Positions 45,700 through 55,882 of a DNA stretch of 64,000 nucleotides are shown here, piece by piece. A model generated the notes under the pieces. It made no database searches. It worked only from the letters and a program-made list of their open reading frames with translations, and had not been told where the DNA came from. Source of the DNA: Thereva unica (lineage: Eukaryota; Arthropoda; Insecta; Diptera; Therevidae); contig OX465281.1 of the NCBI GenBank assembly GCA_949987705.1, forward strand, positions 178,574,516-178,638,515, read 5' to 3'. Position 1 is the first letter of the stretch, and each line of letters begins with the position of its first letter. Made by a program: the position numbers and the translations under genes.

Positions 45700-46059
45700 A
45701 CGTTCCATATGTCTAAAATATCATTGGCGATCACTAGTAGCAACCTTAGTTCGAAAGAGAAGGAAAATACAAGGCGCGTGCCTAAATTATTAGAAGTTAA
45801 TAAATTGAGAGGACACTAGTAAAAAATTTGAATCAGCAAAAGTAAATCACTATTTAGTGATCTACTTTTTTGTGTTCGGTATGAGCCTATATGTCTATTG
45901 ACTCTCTTATGATTTGTTCAGCCTCTTTTGGCTCACTAAGGACTGGTAGCACCCTTTAATGGTTTCTACAAGAGGTGCGCCTTCTTAGTTTGTATCGAGT
46001 CAGGTGAATAATTGCATTATTTCATACTTCTCTATTTGTGACCACCTCCTCGCGTATTG
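45700..46059. other. Unassigned DNA
   Basis: No feature recognised between the R1-like fragment and the next LINE copy. Confidence 0.4.
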
Positions 46060-46960
46060 GGCCTTCTTCTTCTTCGATGGCTCTACGGCCCAATTCGAGC
46101 CTTGGCCTCCTTCAGCTTCTTCCTCCAGACGTCTCTCTGCTCCGCAGCTTGTCTCCAGTTTCTCGTGTTGAGCAGTTTCGCTGCATCGGTCTTAACATTA
46201 TCTTCCCATCTTGACCGTGGTTTGCCAACTGGTCTTTTGCCATCTGGTAGTAGATACAGGGATTTTTTTGGTATCCTTGAGTCATCCATTCTTTGGACAT
46301 GACCGGCCCAACGTAAACGCAGTAGCTTGGCATGGGTCGAAAGTTTACATTCTTTGTATAAGTCGTACAATTCGTGATTGTAGCGTATTCTCCATGCATT
46401 GGCCGGGTTCATGTTTGCAGTTCTGACTGCGCAGTGTAAGTTTTTGCAGTTATAAATTGAATACTGACTTAGTAGACTTTGAAAATTTAACTGCGATGTT
46501 CATGAACGCTTTGCTGCTGCTTAGATTTAAGTCAGTTCTGCAAACATGAACCCGGCCATGTCTTCATTAATTGGGCCGTATATCCTTCGGAGAACCTTCC
46601 TCTCAAATATATCCAACTTGTCGGCGGATTTTTGGGAGATACTCCATGCTTCACATCCATACGTAGCTACTGTACGTATGATGGTTTTGTAGACTCTTAT
46701 TTTTGTTTTTCTGTGGATGTCTCTGGATTTCATTACTGGCAGTAGTGAGAAGTATGTTCTGTTTGCGGCGTTTATTCTTCTTTGTACGTCTATCGTTTCA
46801 TCGTTGTCTTCACTGACTATGGACCCCAGGTAGTTAAATTGGTTAACCCGTCCAAAGTTATATTCCCCCAGGTGGTGTTGTGGTTTCTTCTTCTTCTTTT
46901 CACCCTTGACTGAATTAGAATCTTGCTCTTCTCTGCATTTATTTGCAGCCCTATATGTTT
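46060..46960 (-). pseudogene. LINE family beta, copy 2, interrupted by a MITE
   Basis: Same C-terminal region as 20277-20866 with a TTC-rich 3' tail at about 46062-46072 on the plus strand. The protein reading is cut at INE / NAWRIRYN by the 157-bp MITE at 46401-46557. It extends slightly further 5' than copy 1 (FGRVNQFNYLGS-type region near 46860) and ends near 46960. Confidence 0.88.
46401..46557. mobile_element. 157-bp MITE inside LINE copy 2
   Basis: Terminal repeats GGCCGGGTTCATGTTTGCAG / CTGCAAACATGAACCCGGCC, 20 bp and perfect. The sister LINE copies at 20.6 and 51.9 kb show the empty site (CATGCATTGTCTTCATT), proving the insertion. The duplicated target is short (AT or ATT); one base may have been lost. 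Confidence 0.9.
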
Positions 46961-46969
46961 AGCTCCATC

Positions 46970-47440
46970 GTATTGGGCCTACATGCACTATATTTTCTTT
47001 CCTTGTAGCTCCTCAGTTTTCGTCTTTCCCACTCAGGCGCGTGCACCACATGTACAGTTTGTAGTGTTCGAAGCATGTCGACATCGCATGCACAGCTCAG
47101 CATTTCACTAGATTTGTGAAGAATTGTGGCTCTTCTGTGCAGTTCAATCTCGTATAACTTTTTCTAACCCCAGGTTGAAGAGCAGTCCTCTGGCCGGCCC
47201 TAATTGGTTTCGTGTTTATCAATTCATTAAAGTAGTCGCAAGATGTTTTTGGGGCTCGCAAATCAAACTATTCGCTTCACATCGCAATGTATGAAATGGG
47301 ATTTAAAATGCGGACTTCGTTCTCTGCACTGTTCTAGTACACATAGAACCCAGGTTTTATAAGGCTTCTGCATTGCTCGCATGCTCATTTTCAGTCTCCA
47401 GATTGCACTAACTATAGAATTGCTGATACTGATTGCTGAA
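46970..47440 (-). pseudogene. Highly decayed LINE fragment (family gamma-like)
   Basis: The minus strand gives LFNLGLEKVIRD near 47160 and a stretch near 47330 like the linker of the 40-kb LINE (VLEQCRERSPH). Order and strand fit, but stops and frame changes are frequent. Confidence 0.5.
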
Positions 47441-47522
47441 GATGGATGAAATTTTAACCATGTGCTATTTATATTAAAAGAAAGAGCATAGACTATTGTA
47501 TTCTATTGCTTTCTATGCTTTT

Positions 47523-48632
47523 CGAAGCGTATTAGCGACAATATAGTCTGAAGATTTTTATAATATTCGGTCGAGCGGTTTTTGGTTTAAAAGACATAAG
47601 TGATTTTTGTACCTGCACGATATCGCGGGAACTATAAAAGATATCGACTTAGTTGACGTGCCGTTCGAAGAGTATTAACCAAAATATGATCTGAAAAGAT
47701 TTTCATAAAATTCGGCCAAACCGTTTTTTTGTTTAAACGACGTTTATGATTTTTGTACCTGCACGATACCGCCAAACTAAAAACTATATCGACTTCATTG
47801 AGGTGCCGAAAAAAGAATATTAACGAAGAAATGCTCTGGAAAAAATTTCATAATATTCGGTCAGGCCTTTTTTGATTAAATAGAAAAACTTCGGCTAGTT
47901 GTCAGAAAGACCTTAAATTGAAAAGTTTTGCTAATATCTAATAAACTCGATGGAATGAGACCCGTTCTAAACGAAGTGATCTTTTTTGGGTTCTGCACAG
48001 CGATAGCCTTCGAACAAAACATCACTTGTCAAAATCCGACAACCTTTCAAAATCGTGCAAAAATTTCGTTACCCTTTGCAAACAGAGCGAATTTTTCAAA
48101 CCTTGGATTAGCACTTTTTGGCGGGGAATTGTTTTCTACGCGTGATACAGTTTCAGAAAATTGTGGTTCATCCCGGGATTTCTAGTAGTTACCGCAAAAT
48201 TTGTTCTTTTTGGTCAAGTCTGACAAGTACTTAACAGTTACAGTTTTGCTAATATCTCCGGAAAGCTTTGGAATTTCCAAATGAAGTCATTCGCTTCTCA
48301 GTTTGTCAACGGCGCTTCAGCATGCTCAATACGAATTTGAACACCCGCTTTAGTGCAGCGAATGAAAAACGGAGGAAATGTTAGTTTACTAACGTTCAGG
48401 AAAAACAAATTCTCTAGAAAAATCTTGTGGATTTACTACTATTATAGTTATTTGAACTAGCTTCTCTCGGGATTGCTTTGTCATCAGTTCTGGTACTAGC
48501 CAATTTCCCACTAGTGCTAAACGAATAACTATTTTGTAAGAAGTCAGTATTATTCCATCTTCGTTCATCATACTGGGAAGTTAATCGTGTGGACCGAAGG
48601 GGTCAAACCCACATCCCAACTAGTTTTTCTTA
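47523..48632 (-). repeat. Interspersed repeat R, inverted near-identical copy
   Basis: Reverse complement of 19204-20276 plus the few bases after the LINE insertion at 20867, so it shows the pre-insertion state of that site. Ends next to sequence unrelated to the 19-kb copy. Confidence 0.92.
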
Positions 48633-49369
48633 TTAACCATTGTTGATATAAAACACAACATTACAAGCGTGAACCATGAACCACTGTCACTTTATAAGAT
48701 ATCCCTAGAGAAAAGAAAAGGACAATAGGGAAATTATCTTAAGCTTACACATATCTCTTCTCGGGAACAGACGACAGATCTACTAATAAAAACATTTTCG
48801 AGACTAATTCGTACCGACAGTGAGAAATCGCACAAGTGTCTAAGAGTAGCGTTAATGAATATATATTGCTATATGGATTTTTCATCTCTTGGAATTTGGT
48901 GGTTTACATATAGAAGGTTAATTGTTGCAAGTATTTTCCATTGTAATTTTTATATTATTAATTCCGCCACATCCACTTCGAATACGGTTTAGAATAAAAG
49001 ATCGAAGCGAGCGTGTAGTCCCTCCAAGATAATTAAGAAACATAAAAATATTAATAGAGTAACCCTTCTAGTACAGAAGGCGCACTTTTCAGCTGATCTA
49101 AGAAACATTTACCGCTGCTCTGTGGCTCAGATGGAACATACACACATAAAAGCTTATACAAGAAACAAAAACAAATAAAAGAGAACCTTGCAAAATCAAA
49201 GAAGGCGTTACGCCGCATCAAAAAGAGGTTTTTTAAAAGCAACTTCACTTGCTAATATTTTTATTGGCATTAATAAATATGCAATTAACAGGTTAAAGCT
49301 TGCGGTAACTAGTGTTAGAGCAGTTAGTGTACAACAGAGATTCAACCCTGAAGTAATAATTATTCGCTA
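48633..49369. other. Unassigned DNA
   Basis: No gene or repeat partner recognised. Confidence 0.4.
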
Positions 49370-49554
49370 TTAAAGATGCACGGCTTTGCAAGAAACCTGA
49401 GACCATCTCAGAACCCAATGAACGAAAATAACGTCAGCAACCTCGCCACGCTTATGGAGAGAGCTTAAGTTGATTAATTTAAGCCTGTTCTCGTAAGACG
49501 GAAGAATAGGGAGGCGGCTGAGTGCGAATCTGACAAACCTCCTTTGAACCGATG

Positions 49555-51278
49555 CACAGTGGTTCAGCTCCCAAGCAAGGGCGGTCATAATTACTTAATC
49601 CTTATTTAACCACCAATTTATGACCAAAAATTACCTAAAATTATAAATTATGATACAATTTATTTATTTTTTTATTTTTCATTATATTGTTGTATATATA
49701 TTTCAGTTTTGAACTTAACAGTTGTATAAAAAAAACTCAAATGTGCTGTCTCATATCAAAACATTTATTTGCGATTCTTTAATTAAAATTTTCGAATAAA
49801 ATTAACATAATATAGTATGTGCAAAATATAAACAATGTATTAAATAAATAAAAAACCTATTGGATTTCAATGTCCACAAAAACATAGTAACACACGTGTT
49901 AATTAAGATTCAAATTATGTACGTACTCTGAACAGCTTAAAACTAAAGACGAAACAAAATTAAGTGAAATATAACTAAACTATACATAAATCTAACACTT
50001 GACTTGAAAAAAGAGACTTTTTCTTTCGGGGAAGCTTCCGAAGATTTGTGATGCAGGGGTCCGAATTGATCAAAAGCCTATTTATTAAATCCATGTTTGT
50101 GAGTTCCCGTGACATTTTTCGAGTATGATCTCGGCGGCATTCCTTGAGGATTTTATTATTAGATTCAGCTGCTTCTTCGGAGAGTTCCCCGATTGGCAAT
50201 ATCGCGTGTTTAATAACTTCAGATCCATGTATGAGGACTTTGTGGACTGAAGCCGGTAGATTGTGCCAGGGATATTCCTGAATCAATAGTAGCACAGTCG
50301 CTCGGAGACCCCGGAAAATCTTCGTAATTAATCGTACAATTACGCAAAAATAATATAAAAATCCGCATTTCCCTCTAAGGGGGTCAAAAAGGGTCCTCAA
50401 AGTTTGCCCCCCTCCCATATGCACCCTATGCACGCCACCCATGTCTAAATTATAAAACTAGTTAATCACATTGTAATAATTCATAATCAATCAAAAAAAA
50501 GTCATTGCACCTCACCTGGGGCTCTAATTACATCGATTAGTACATGCATCATTAAATGCACTAAAAATGCACTAAAATTTACCTCTATTTTGCCTCCCAC
50601 GGCCCCAAAACAGGTCGTAGGAGGCTCCAAGACCCCGCAAAATTTTCGTAACGGTACCTACTATTAGTAAAAAATACCCCCTTGCCTCTAAGGAGGCCAG
50701 GGAGCTCCTCAAAAGGCTAAAAACAAAAAAAATCCTGAATCACAGTCGGGCTCTGTAACTCAGCTGGGGGCAGCTAAGGGCAGATGAAGTTATAATATTT
50801 AGAAAATATACAATTATTACGTTACTTTGTATGTAGTGCGAATAGTTGCTTAACCTTGCGATTGTTTGTATGCCTATGTCAAATCAGTAAGAGAGTCAAG
50901 ATTTTTTAAAATCTATGTACCGCGCGTAGCACCCAAATATTATAAACAATACTTGCAATATTTATATAAAATATAATCAGATACAAAGTACATACCTAGT
51001 TCTTTGATTTCCATGTCACAAAAACACAACACAAACACCTGTATTCCGAGAATTGTTTTCGGCAAATACCAAAAAAGTGAGTCACTGAAAATAGTGAATT
51101 AGAACAATGCAGATGCGTTCACTTCAGAGCTCGAGAAATAAATGATAATAAACTAAAAGGGCTGAAATATTTATACCTGAGGGTAGCTTATCCATCGGAC
51201 TATTGATATTTACCAACTTGATTGATTTTTTCGAGTACACATTTTTCGGAATTATGACCTATGGGCTGAACCACTGTG
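49555..51278. mobile_element. Transib relic with RSS-like ends
   Basis: Perfect 14-bp terminal repeats CACAGTGGTTCAGC / GCTGAACCACTGTG, flanked by a perfect 5-bp duplication CGATG (49550-49554 and 51279-51283). Transib elements have CACWRTG-type ends and 5-bp GC-containing duplications and are the sister group of the RAG1 recombinase. The first seven bases equal the consensus V(D)J heptamer. A 9-mer GTCATAATT is found 22 bp after the left heptamer and 13 bp after the right one. Inside, only the C-terminal part of a transposase is readable; two GACCCCG...CTCTAAGG segments near 50300-50400 and 50615-50730 form a degenerate direct repeat. 1724 bp. Confidence 0.82.
49975..50277 (-). pseudogene. 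Transib transposase, C-terminal piece
   Basis: Minus-strand reading from about EYPWHNLPASVHKVLIHG through LPIGELSEEAAESNNK to KMSRELTNMDLINRLLIN, SDPCITNLRKLPRKKKS and a stop at 49975. As I remember the family, SEEAxE(x)xN with the following basic and NRLLxxSDP blocks is the region of the catalytic Glu shared by Transib and RAG1. The two catalytic Asp regions are not found upstream, so the enzyme is dead. The frame continues open upstream to 50442 but with no similarity. Family assignment is from memory and from the element's ends. Confidence 0.75.
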
Positions 51279-51541
51279 CGATGCGACTATTCCAATTTGG
51301 GAGAAGTAGTGAGGAGACCACACCTGAAGGGCGTATTCGAGGCCTGACTAAACATATGTACAAGAGCTTAGTGATGAGGGCGCTGGCTCGCACTTGCTTA
51401 TATTAAGGATCAGATTGTTATTAAAACACCAAGAATAGAAGATGTAAAGGTCAATTTGCCAAAGTTTGCAGTCCTCGATACTCTTTATGAAACGGTACAG
51501 TTTGATGTCATCAGCGTACATAAGGATACTACAGTGCTTTA

Positions 51542-53351
51542 CTTCTTTTTCGATGGCTCTACAGCCCAATTCGAGCCTTGGCCTCCATCAGCTTCTTCCT
51601 CCAGACGTCTTTCTGCTCTGCAGCTTGTCTCCAGTTTCTTGTGTTGAGCAGTTTTGCTGCATCGGCCTTAACATTATCTTCCCACCTTAACCGTGGTTTG
51701 CCAACTGGTCTTTAGCTATCTGGTAGTAGATTAAGACTTTTTTGGTATCCTTGAGTCATCCATTCTTTGGACATAACCGGCCCAACATAAACGTAGTAGC
51801 TTGGCATGGTTCGAAAGTTTACATTATTTGTGTAAGTTGTACAAGTCGTGATTGTAGCGTATTCTCCATGCATTGTCTTCATTGATTGGGCCGTATATCC
51901 TTCGGAGAACCTTCCTCTCAAATATATCCATCTTGTCTGCGGATTTCTGGGAGATACTCCATGCTTCACATCCATACGTAGCTACTGTACGTATGATGGT
52001 TTTGTAGATTCTTGTTTTGGTTTTTCTGTGGATGTCTCTGGATTTCATTACTGGCAGTAGTGAGCAGTATGTTCTGTTCTCGGCGTTTATTCTTCGTTGA
52101 ACGTCTATCGTTTCATCGTTGTCTTCGCTGACTGTGGACCCCAGGTAGTTAAATTGGTTAACCCGTCCAAAGTTATATTCCCCCATTCTTCTTTCCACCC
52201 TTGACTGAATTAGAATCTAGCTCTTCTCTGCATTTTTTCCCAGCCCTATATGTTTTGCTCCATCTTTTAATTCTGTGAATGTTTCTCTAAGATATGACAG
52301 TGATCTTGCAAAGCAGTTTATATCGTCGGCATATCCTGGCAACTGTTTCGATTTGTTAAGCAGGGCTGCGTTCGCATCAATGTTAACCTTGCGAATTACT
52401 CCTTCTAGGCAGAGATTAAATAGCATGGGTGCCAGCCCATTGCCCTGCTTTAAGCCTTGCTTGACTGGGAAGGACTGCGTCAATTTTCCTTGGATTCTGA
52501 CTGCACACCTTGAGTTTTCCATTATCATTTTTGTTAATTTTATTATCTTTAGGGGGATGTTTAGGTCTAGCATTGTTGCATACATTTGCTCGCTGTCGAT
52601 GCTGTCGTATGCTTGTTTAAAGTCGATGTAAAGTTGATACCCGTCGATGTTGTATTCCCAGCATTTTCGGAGGATTTGCCTTATTGTAAAAAGTTGATCC
52701 ATTGTTGACCTATGTCTTCTGAGTCCAGCTTGATATTCACTTATTGCGGCTCCTGCATAAGGTTCCAATCTAGCCTTAATTATATTTGTCATTATTTAAT
52801 ATATTGTGCTTAAAAGGCATATGCCTCTATAGTTTCCATAGTTGAATTTATCTCCTTTCTTGTGTATTGGGCAGATAATGCTTTGCTCCCAATCTTCAGG
52901 CATTTTTTCGTTCCTCCATATGCAGTATAGTAATTCATGTATAGCTGCTGAAAGCGATTCGCCTCCTTCTTTGATCAACTCTGCTGGGTTGTTATCTATT
53001 CCTGGAGAGTTGTTGTTTTTTAAGGATCGTATGACACTTTGTACTTCTGCCAGGGTGGATACATTTGGTGTCATCGTTATTGTAGACGGGGTTCTGGCAC
53101 ATGTTTGATGCTCTCATTTGCGTTCAGCAGCTCCTTCCATGTTTTCTTTACATCTTCGCTGCCTGTGACTATAGTGCTTTCTTTTGTTCACATATACCGG
53201 AGGAGGTTTAAGCCTTTCTTGAAGAAGTTTACTTTCCTGTTTGCTTCCCGCGTTTTGTTTTGGACAAAGTTTTCCTCTGTTCTCAGGATGTAATTGTTGA
53301 GGAATTGCCTTTTCTTCTTCCTGCAGATGTTTTTTGCGGTTCTTCTTGTTC
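51542..53351 (-). pseudogene. LINE family beta, copy 3, longest
   Basis: Minus strand, inserted in the jockey-like LINE with an 8-bp target duplication GTGCTTTA (51534-51541 and 53352-53359). From the 5' side: ARTRRTAKNICRKKKRQFLN, then LKNNNSPGIDNNPAELI, NYRGICLLS, a stop near 52795, YIDFKQAYDSID, KQGLKQGNGLAPMLF, the YADD box near 52325, a frameshift near 52217, NYLGSTVSEDNDE, YGCEAWSIS, YGPINEDNAWRIRYN, then a degraded C-terminus and a TTC-containing tail. The endonuclease is missing (5' truncation). The best copy from which to describe this family. Confidence 0.9.
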
Positions 53352-53446
53352 GTGCTTTAGTAAGGTGATGATGTCATCGATTGATGAGATAAAAAGCAGA
53401 GGACCTAGATGACTACCTTGTGGGACGCCAGAGGACAGCTCAATTA

Positions 53447-53842
53447 GTGCGTTTCCATGACAGCTTGAAGCTTACTTGAAGCGTACTTCAAGTACAAATG
53501 TAAACGCAAGCAGCTCGACTGGAGTCGATAAAAAAGATTTTTGTGATCGGCTCGAGTGCTTGTCATGTAAACCGAGCTTGAAAGCTTGAGTACTCGAAAG
53601 TGCGAAATTTAGACTTGTAAATGTGTCTAAAGGTAATTTGTGGGAATATGAGGAGGCAAAAATATTAATGAAGAAATAAAAGCACGATAAAAGGAAGAAA
53701 TATAATAGTAACTTCAAATGACAGCTAAAGAACTCAAGCTCATTTCAAGCTAATATGCCGCTTCAAGTAGGCAGAGCATATACGCGCTCGAGTTCTTGAG
53801 ATTTTCAAGCCTTCGAGTACTCAAGCTGGCATGGAAACGTAG
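53447..53842. mobile_element. 396-bp MITE, (G/C)T(G/A)CGTTTCCATG ends
   Basis: Inverted ends GTGCGTTTCCATG and CATGGAAACGTAG with inner GACAGCTTGAAGC-type repeats, flanked by TA (TTA left, TAA right). AAGCTTGAAG and CTTGAGTACTCGA repeats are frequent inside. It interrupts the jockey-like reading just before GVPQGS. Same flank pattern and CTACGTTT end as 9007-9452. Confidence 0.8.
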
Positions 53843-54712
53843 TAAATGTTTCTGGATTTGACTCCACGGAATAGAGCTTGGTAGGTTCAAGGGCATGCGG
53901 GAAGCCTATTTTTTTCGTTTGAGAGCTATAATCGAGTAAAAGAACTTGCCAAAAGCCTTACTAAAGTCAGTATTAAAACAATCGGTTAGGTAACCAGTGC
54001 AAAGCTCCGAACAGTGTAAAGAAAGAACTCAAGTAGATTGGTAATGATGTAAAAAAGCCATGTTGATTTGTTGAGGTAAGTCTCTTACAGATAGAAGCGG
54101 TCTCAGAATAAATAATTAATTCAAGGAGTTTTGGTAATTTCGTAATCGGTCGATAATACGTGGATCGCTTTTTAGGAACAGGGATTATAAAATAATTCTT
54201 CCATAAAGTTGGGAAGCAATTTGTATTAAGGGATTTTTCGAATTAGTTTAGTTTTTAGACACAGAAAGGCCCCTACACAGGATTTAAGAGCAGCAGGCAT
54301 AATACCGTCAGGGCCGGACGAAAGATCCTGTGGGAGTTCGTTAATATGTTTCAAGATAGCCTCTCTGATAATAGAGAGCGAGAAGTTATGAGCCACTTTA
54401 GAAGCATTAATGCCGAAAATTGTGTACGTCTGGCTGAGAGACAGGGGGCGAGAAAGATTTGAAGACGAACGATGCCAACATTTTGCAAATCTTTTCGAAT
54501 TCGTATTGCAGGGGTTCTCGTATTGCATGGTATTAGGGTAATTATCAATTTTTTTCTTAGTAATGAGAATTTTAAAGAATGTTCTGGGTTCTGGGTTTTG
54601 GGGTTCAAACCCCCCCGAATCAAATAACTTAAAAAATAAAATAATAACATAATTGTTGTAATTTATCCATATAAACTTCGTATATATTTTAGGCAAATAA
54701 TTTTTGTAATAC

Positions 54713-55882
54713 GGGTCATTCCAGCCATAATCGGCCGGAAAATGCACGACCGCCCAGAAAATTAGTAAAAACATTTTTTTCATGTTTCTCGCGATAAAAA
54801 AACATGAAAAACGTGTTTACTTTTTTTTTGCAACATCTATTGTTTATTAATTGAATAATTAAGTTTTTCGAGAAAATAGGCACTATTTATAAACAATTGA
54901 ACAAAACAGTGGGTATTTATCATAGAAAAAATGTGTAAAATAGCGGTTTTGTAGCCTGATATTTACCCTTTCAGAAAATTGTCATACTATAATGTTTGAC
55001 CTTGAACTTTGCTCAATGACAGCAAAAACAACAAAAAAATCGGAAAATTTTCAAACATTAATTTCTCAAATACACCATCTTCGATTTGGCTGAAATTTTA
55101 ACACAAAGTTCTTGAGTTTGCGAACTATCATCGTACAAATTTTCAGCGTGGGTTATTGAAACTATTTTAACATACTGACTTTTTAAATCAAAATTTTGTT
55201 TTTTTGGATGTAAACATTTTTGATCTCCATTACTAACACTAACATCATTTTTCTCGCTAATAGACAAAAAATGTGAGTTTAATTGCAAGTTTATGTGAAA
55301 GAACAGGTTTTTTCCTATAGAAATCATGTGTCAAACATGTTTGAGTTTGAGTTTTTAATGTTGTGCAAAATGAATAAAAAGAGTCATCCAAAAAAACAAA
55401 ATTTTGATTTAAAAAGTCAGTAATGTTAAAATAGTTTCAATAACCCACGCTGAAAATTTGTACGATGATAGTTCGCAAACTCAAGAACTTTGTGTTAAAA
55501 TTTCAGCCAAATCGAAGATGGTGTATTTGAGAAATTAATGTTTGAAAATTTTCCGATTTTTTTGTTGTTTTTGCTGTCATTGAGCAAAGTTCAAGGTCAA
55601 ACATTATAGTATGACAATTTTCTGAAAGGGTAAATATCAGGCTACAAAACCGCTATTTTACACATTTTTTCTATGATAAATACCCACTGTTTTGTTCAAT
55701 TGTTTATAAATAGTGCCTATTTTCTCGAAAAACTTAATTATTCAATTAATAAACAATAGATGTTGCAAAAAAAAGTAAACACGTTTTTCATGTTTTTTTA
55801 TCGCGAGAAACATGAAAAAAATGTTTTTACTAATTTTCTGGGCGGTCGTGCATTTTCCGGCCGATTATGGCTGGAATGACCC
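54713..55882. mobile_element. 1170-bp near-perfect palindrome (fold-back element)
   Basis: Left arm 54713-55210 and right arm 55385-55882 are each 498 bp and almost exact reverse complements (a one-base change and a one-base difference in a T/A run seen by eye), with a loop of about 174 bp. Ends GGGTCATTCCAGCC / GGCTGGAATGACCC. The flanks share a 4-bp ATAC. No transposase. The lack of divergence means recent insertion or continuing arm-to-arm correction. Confidence 0.93.

Larger units (their letters stand above)
42420..45700 (-). pseudogene. R1-like LINE reverse transcriptase, split by two hAT-like elements
   Basis: Minus strand. From about 45640 down to 45364 the reading has DIPKNLVPILIK, GEYRTTCGIP, then after a shift PLLWNI and AIAIGFA. 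It is cut by an insertion at 44831-45355 and resumes with DDIVVAVVGKRL (44790-44822). It is cut again at 42655-44783 and resumes with AIEIFANEAIWEI, KNKTEVVLIS, VETLAVEVGGEAI, QPLLRYLGVVIDRR down to about 42430. The F-A / D-D catalytic box is therefore split between two exons of debris. R1 elements normally sit in 28S rDNA; no rDNA is visible here, so this is a dispersed R1-clade relative. Confidence 0.85.
49370..54605 (-). pseudogene. Jockey-like LINE reverse transcriptase, split by three insertions
   Basis: Minus strand. N-terminal side 54600-54240: SKRFAKCWH, SLSIIREAILKHINELP, SSGPDGIMPAALKSC; then after shifts LWKNYFIIPVPKK near 54180 and GFFTSLP-type decayed sequence. After the MITE at 53447-53842 comes SSGVPQGSHLGPLLF (53440-53385) and ISSIDDIITLLKH. 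After the LINE at 51542-53351 comes CSILMYADDIKLYRFIKS with the catalytic YADD. Then LEYALQVWSPHYFSQIG, and after the Transib relic (49555-51278) VASVQRRFVRFALSRLP and ENRLKLINLSSL to about 49400. Removing the last two insertions restores continuous reading across both joints. The element also has stops of its own, so it was ageing when hit. Confidence 0.9.

Noticed and set aside
42420..45700. 28S rDNA around the R1-like element
   Set aside because: No rRNA-like sequence flanks it; the neighbours are other repeats and unassigned AT-rich DNA.
54226..54783. 185-residue minus-strand frame as one protein
   Set aside because: Its first part is the arm of the palindrome, the middle is unrelated AT-rich sequence, and only the last part is LINE reverse transcriptase.
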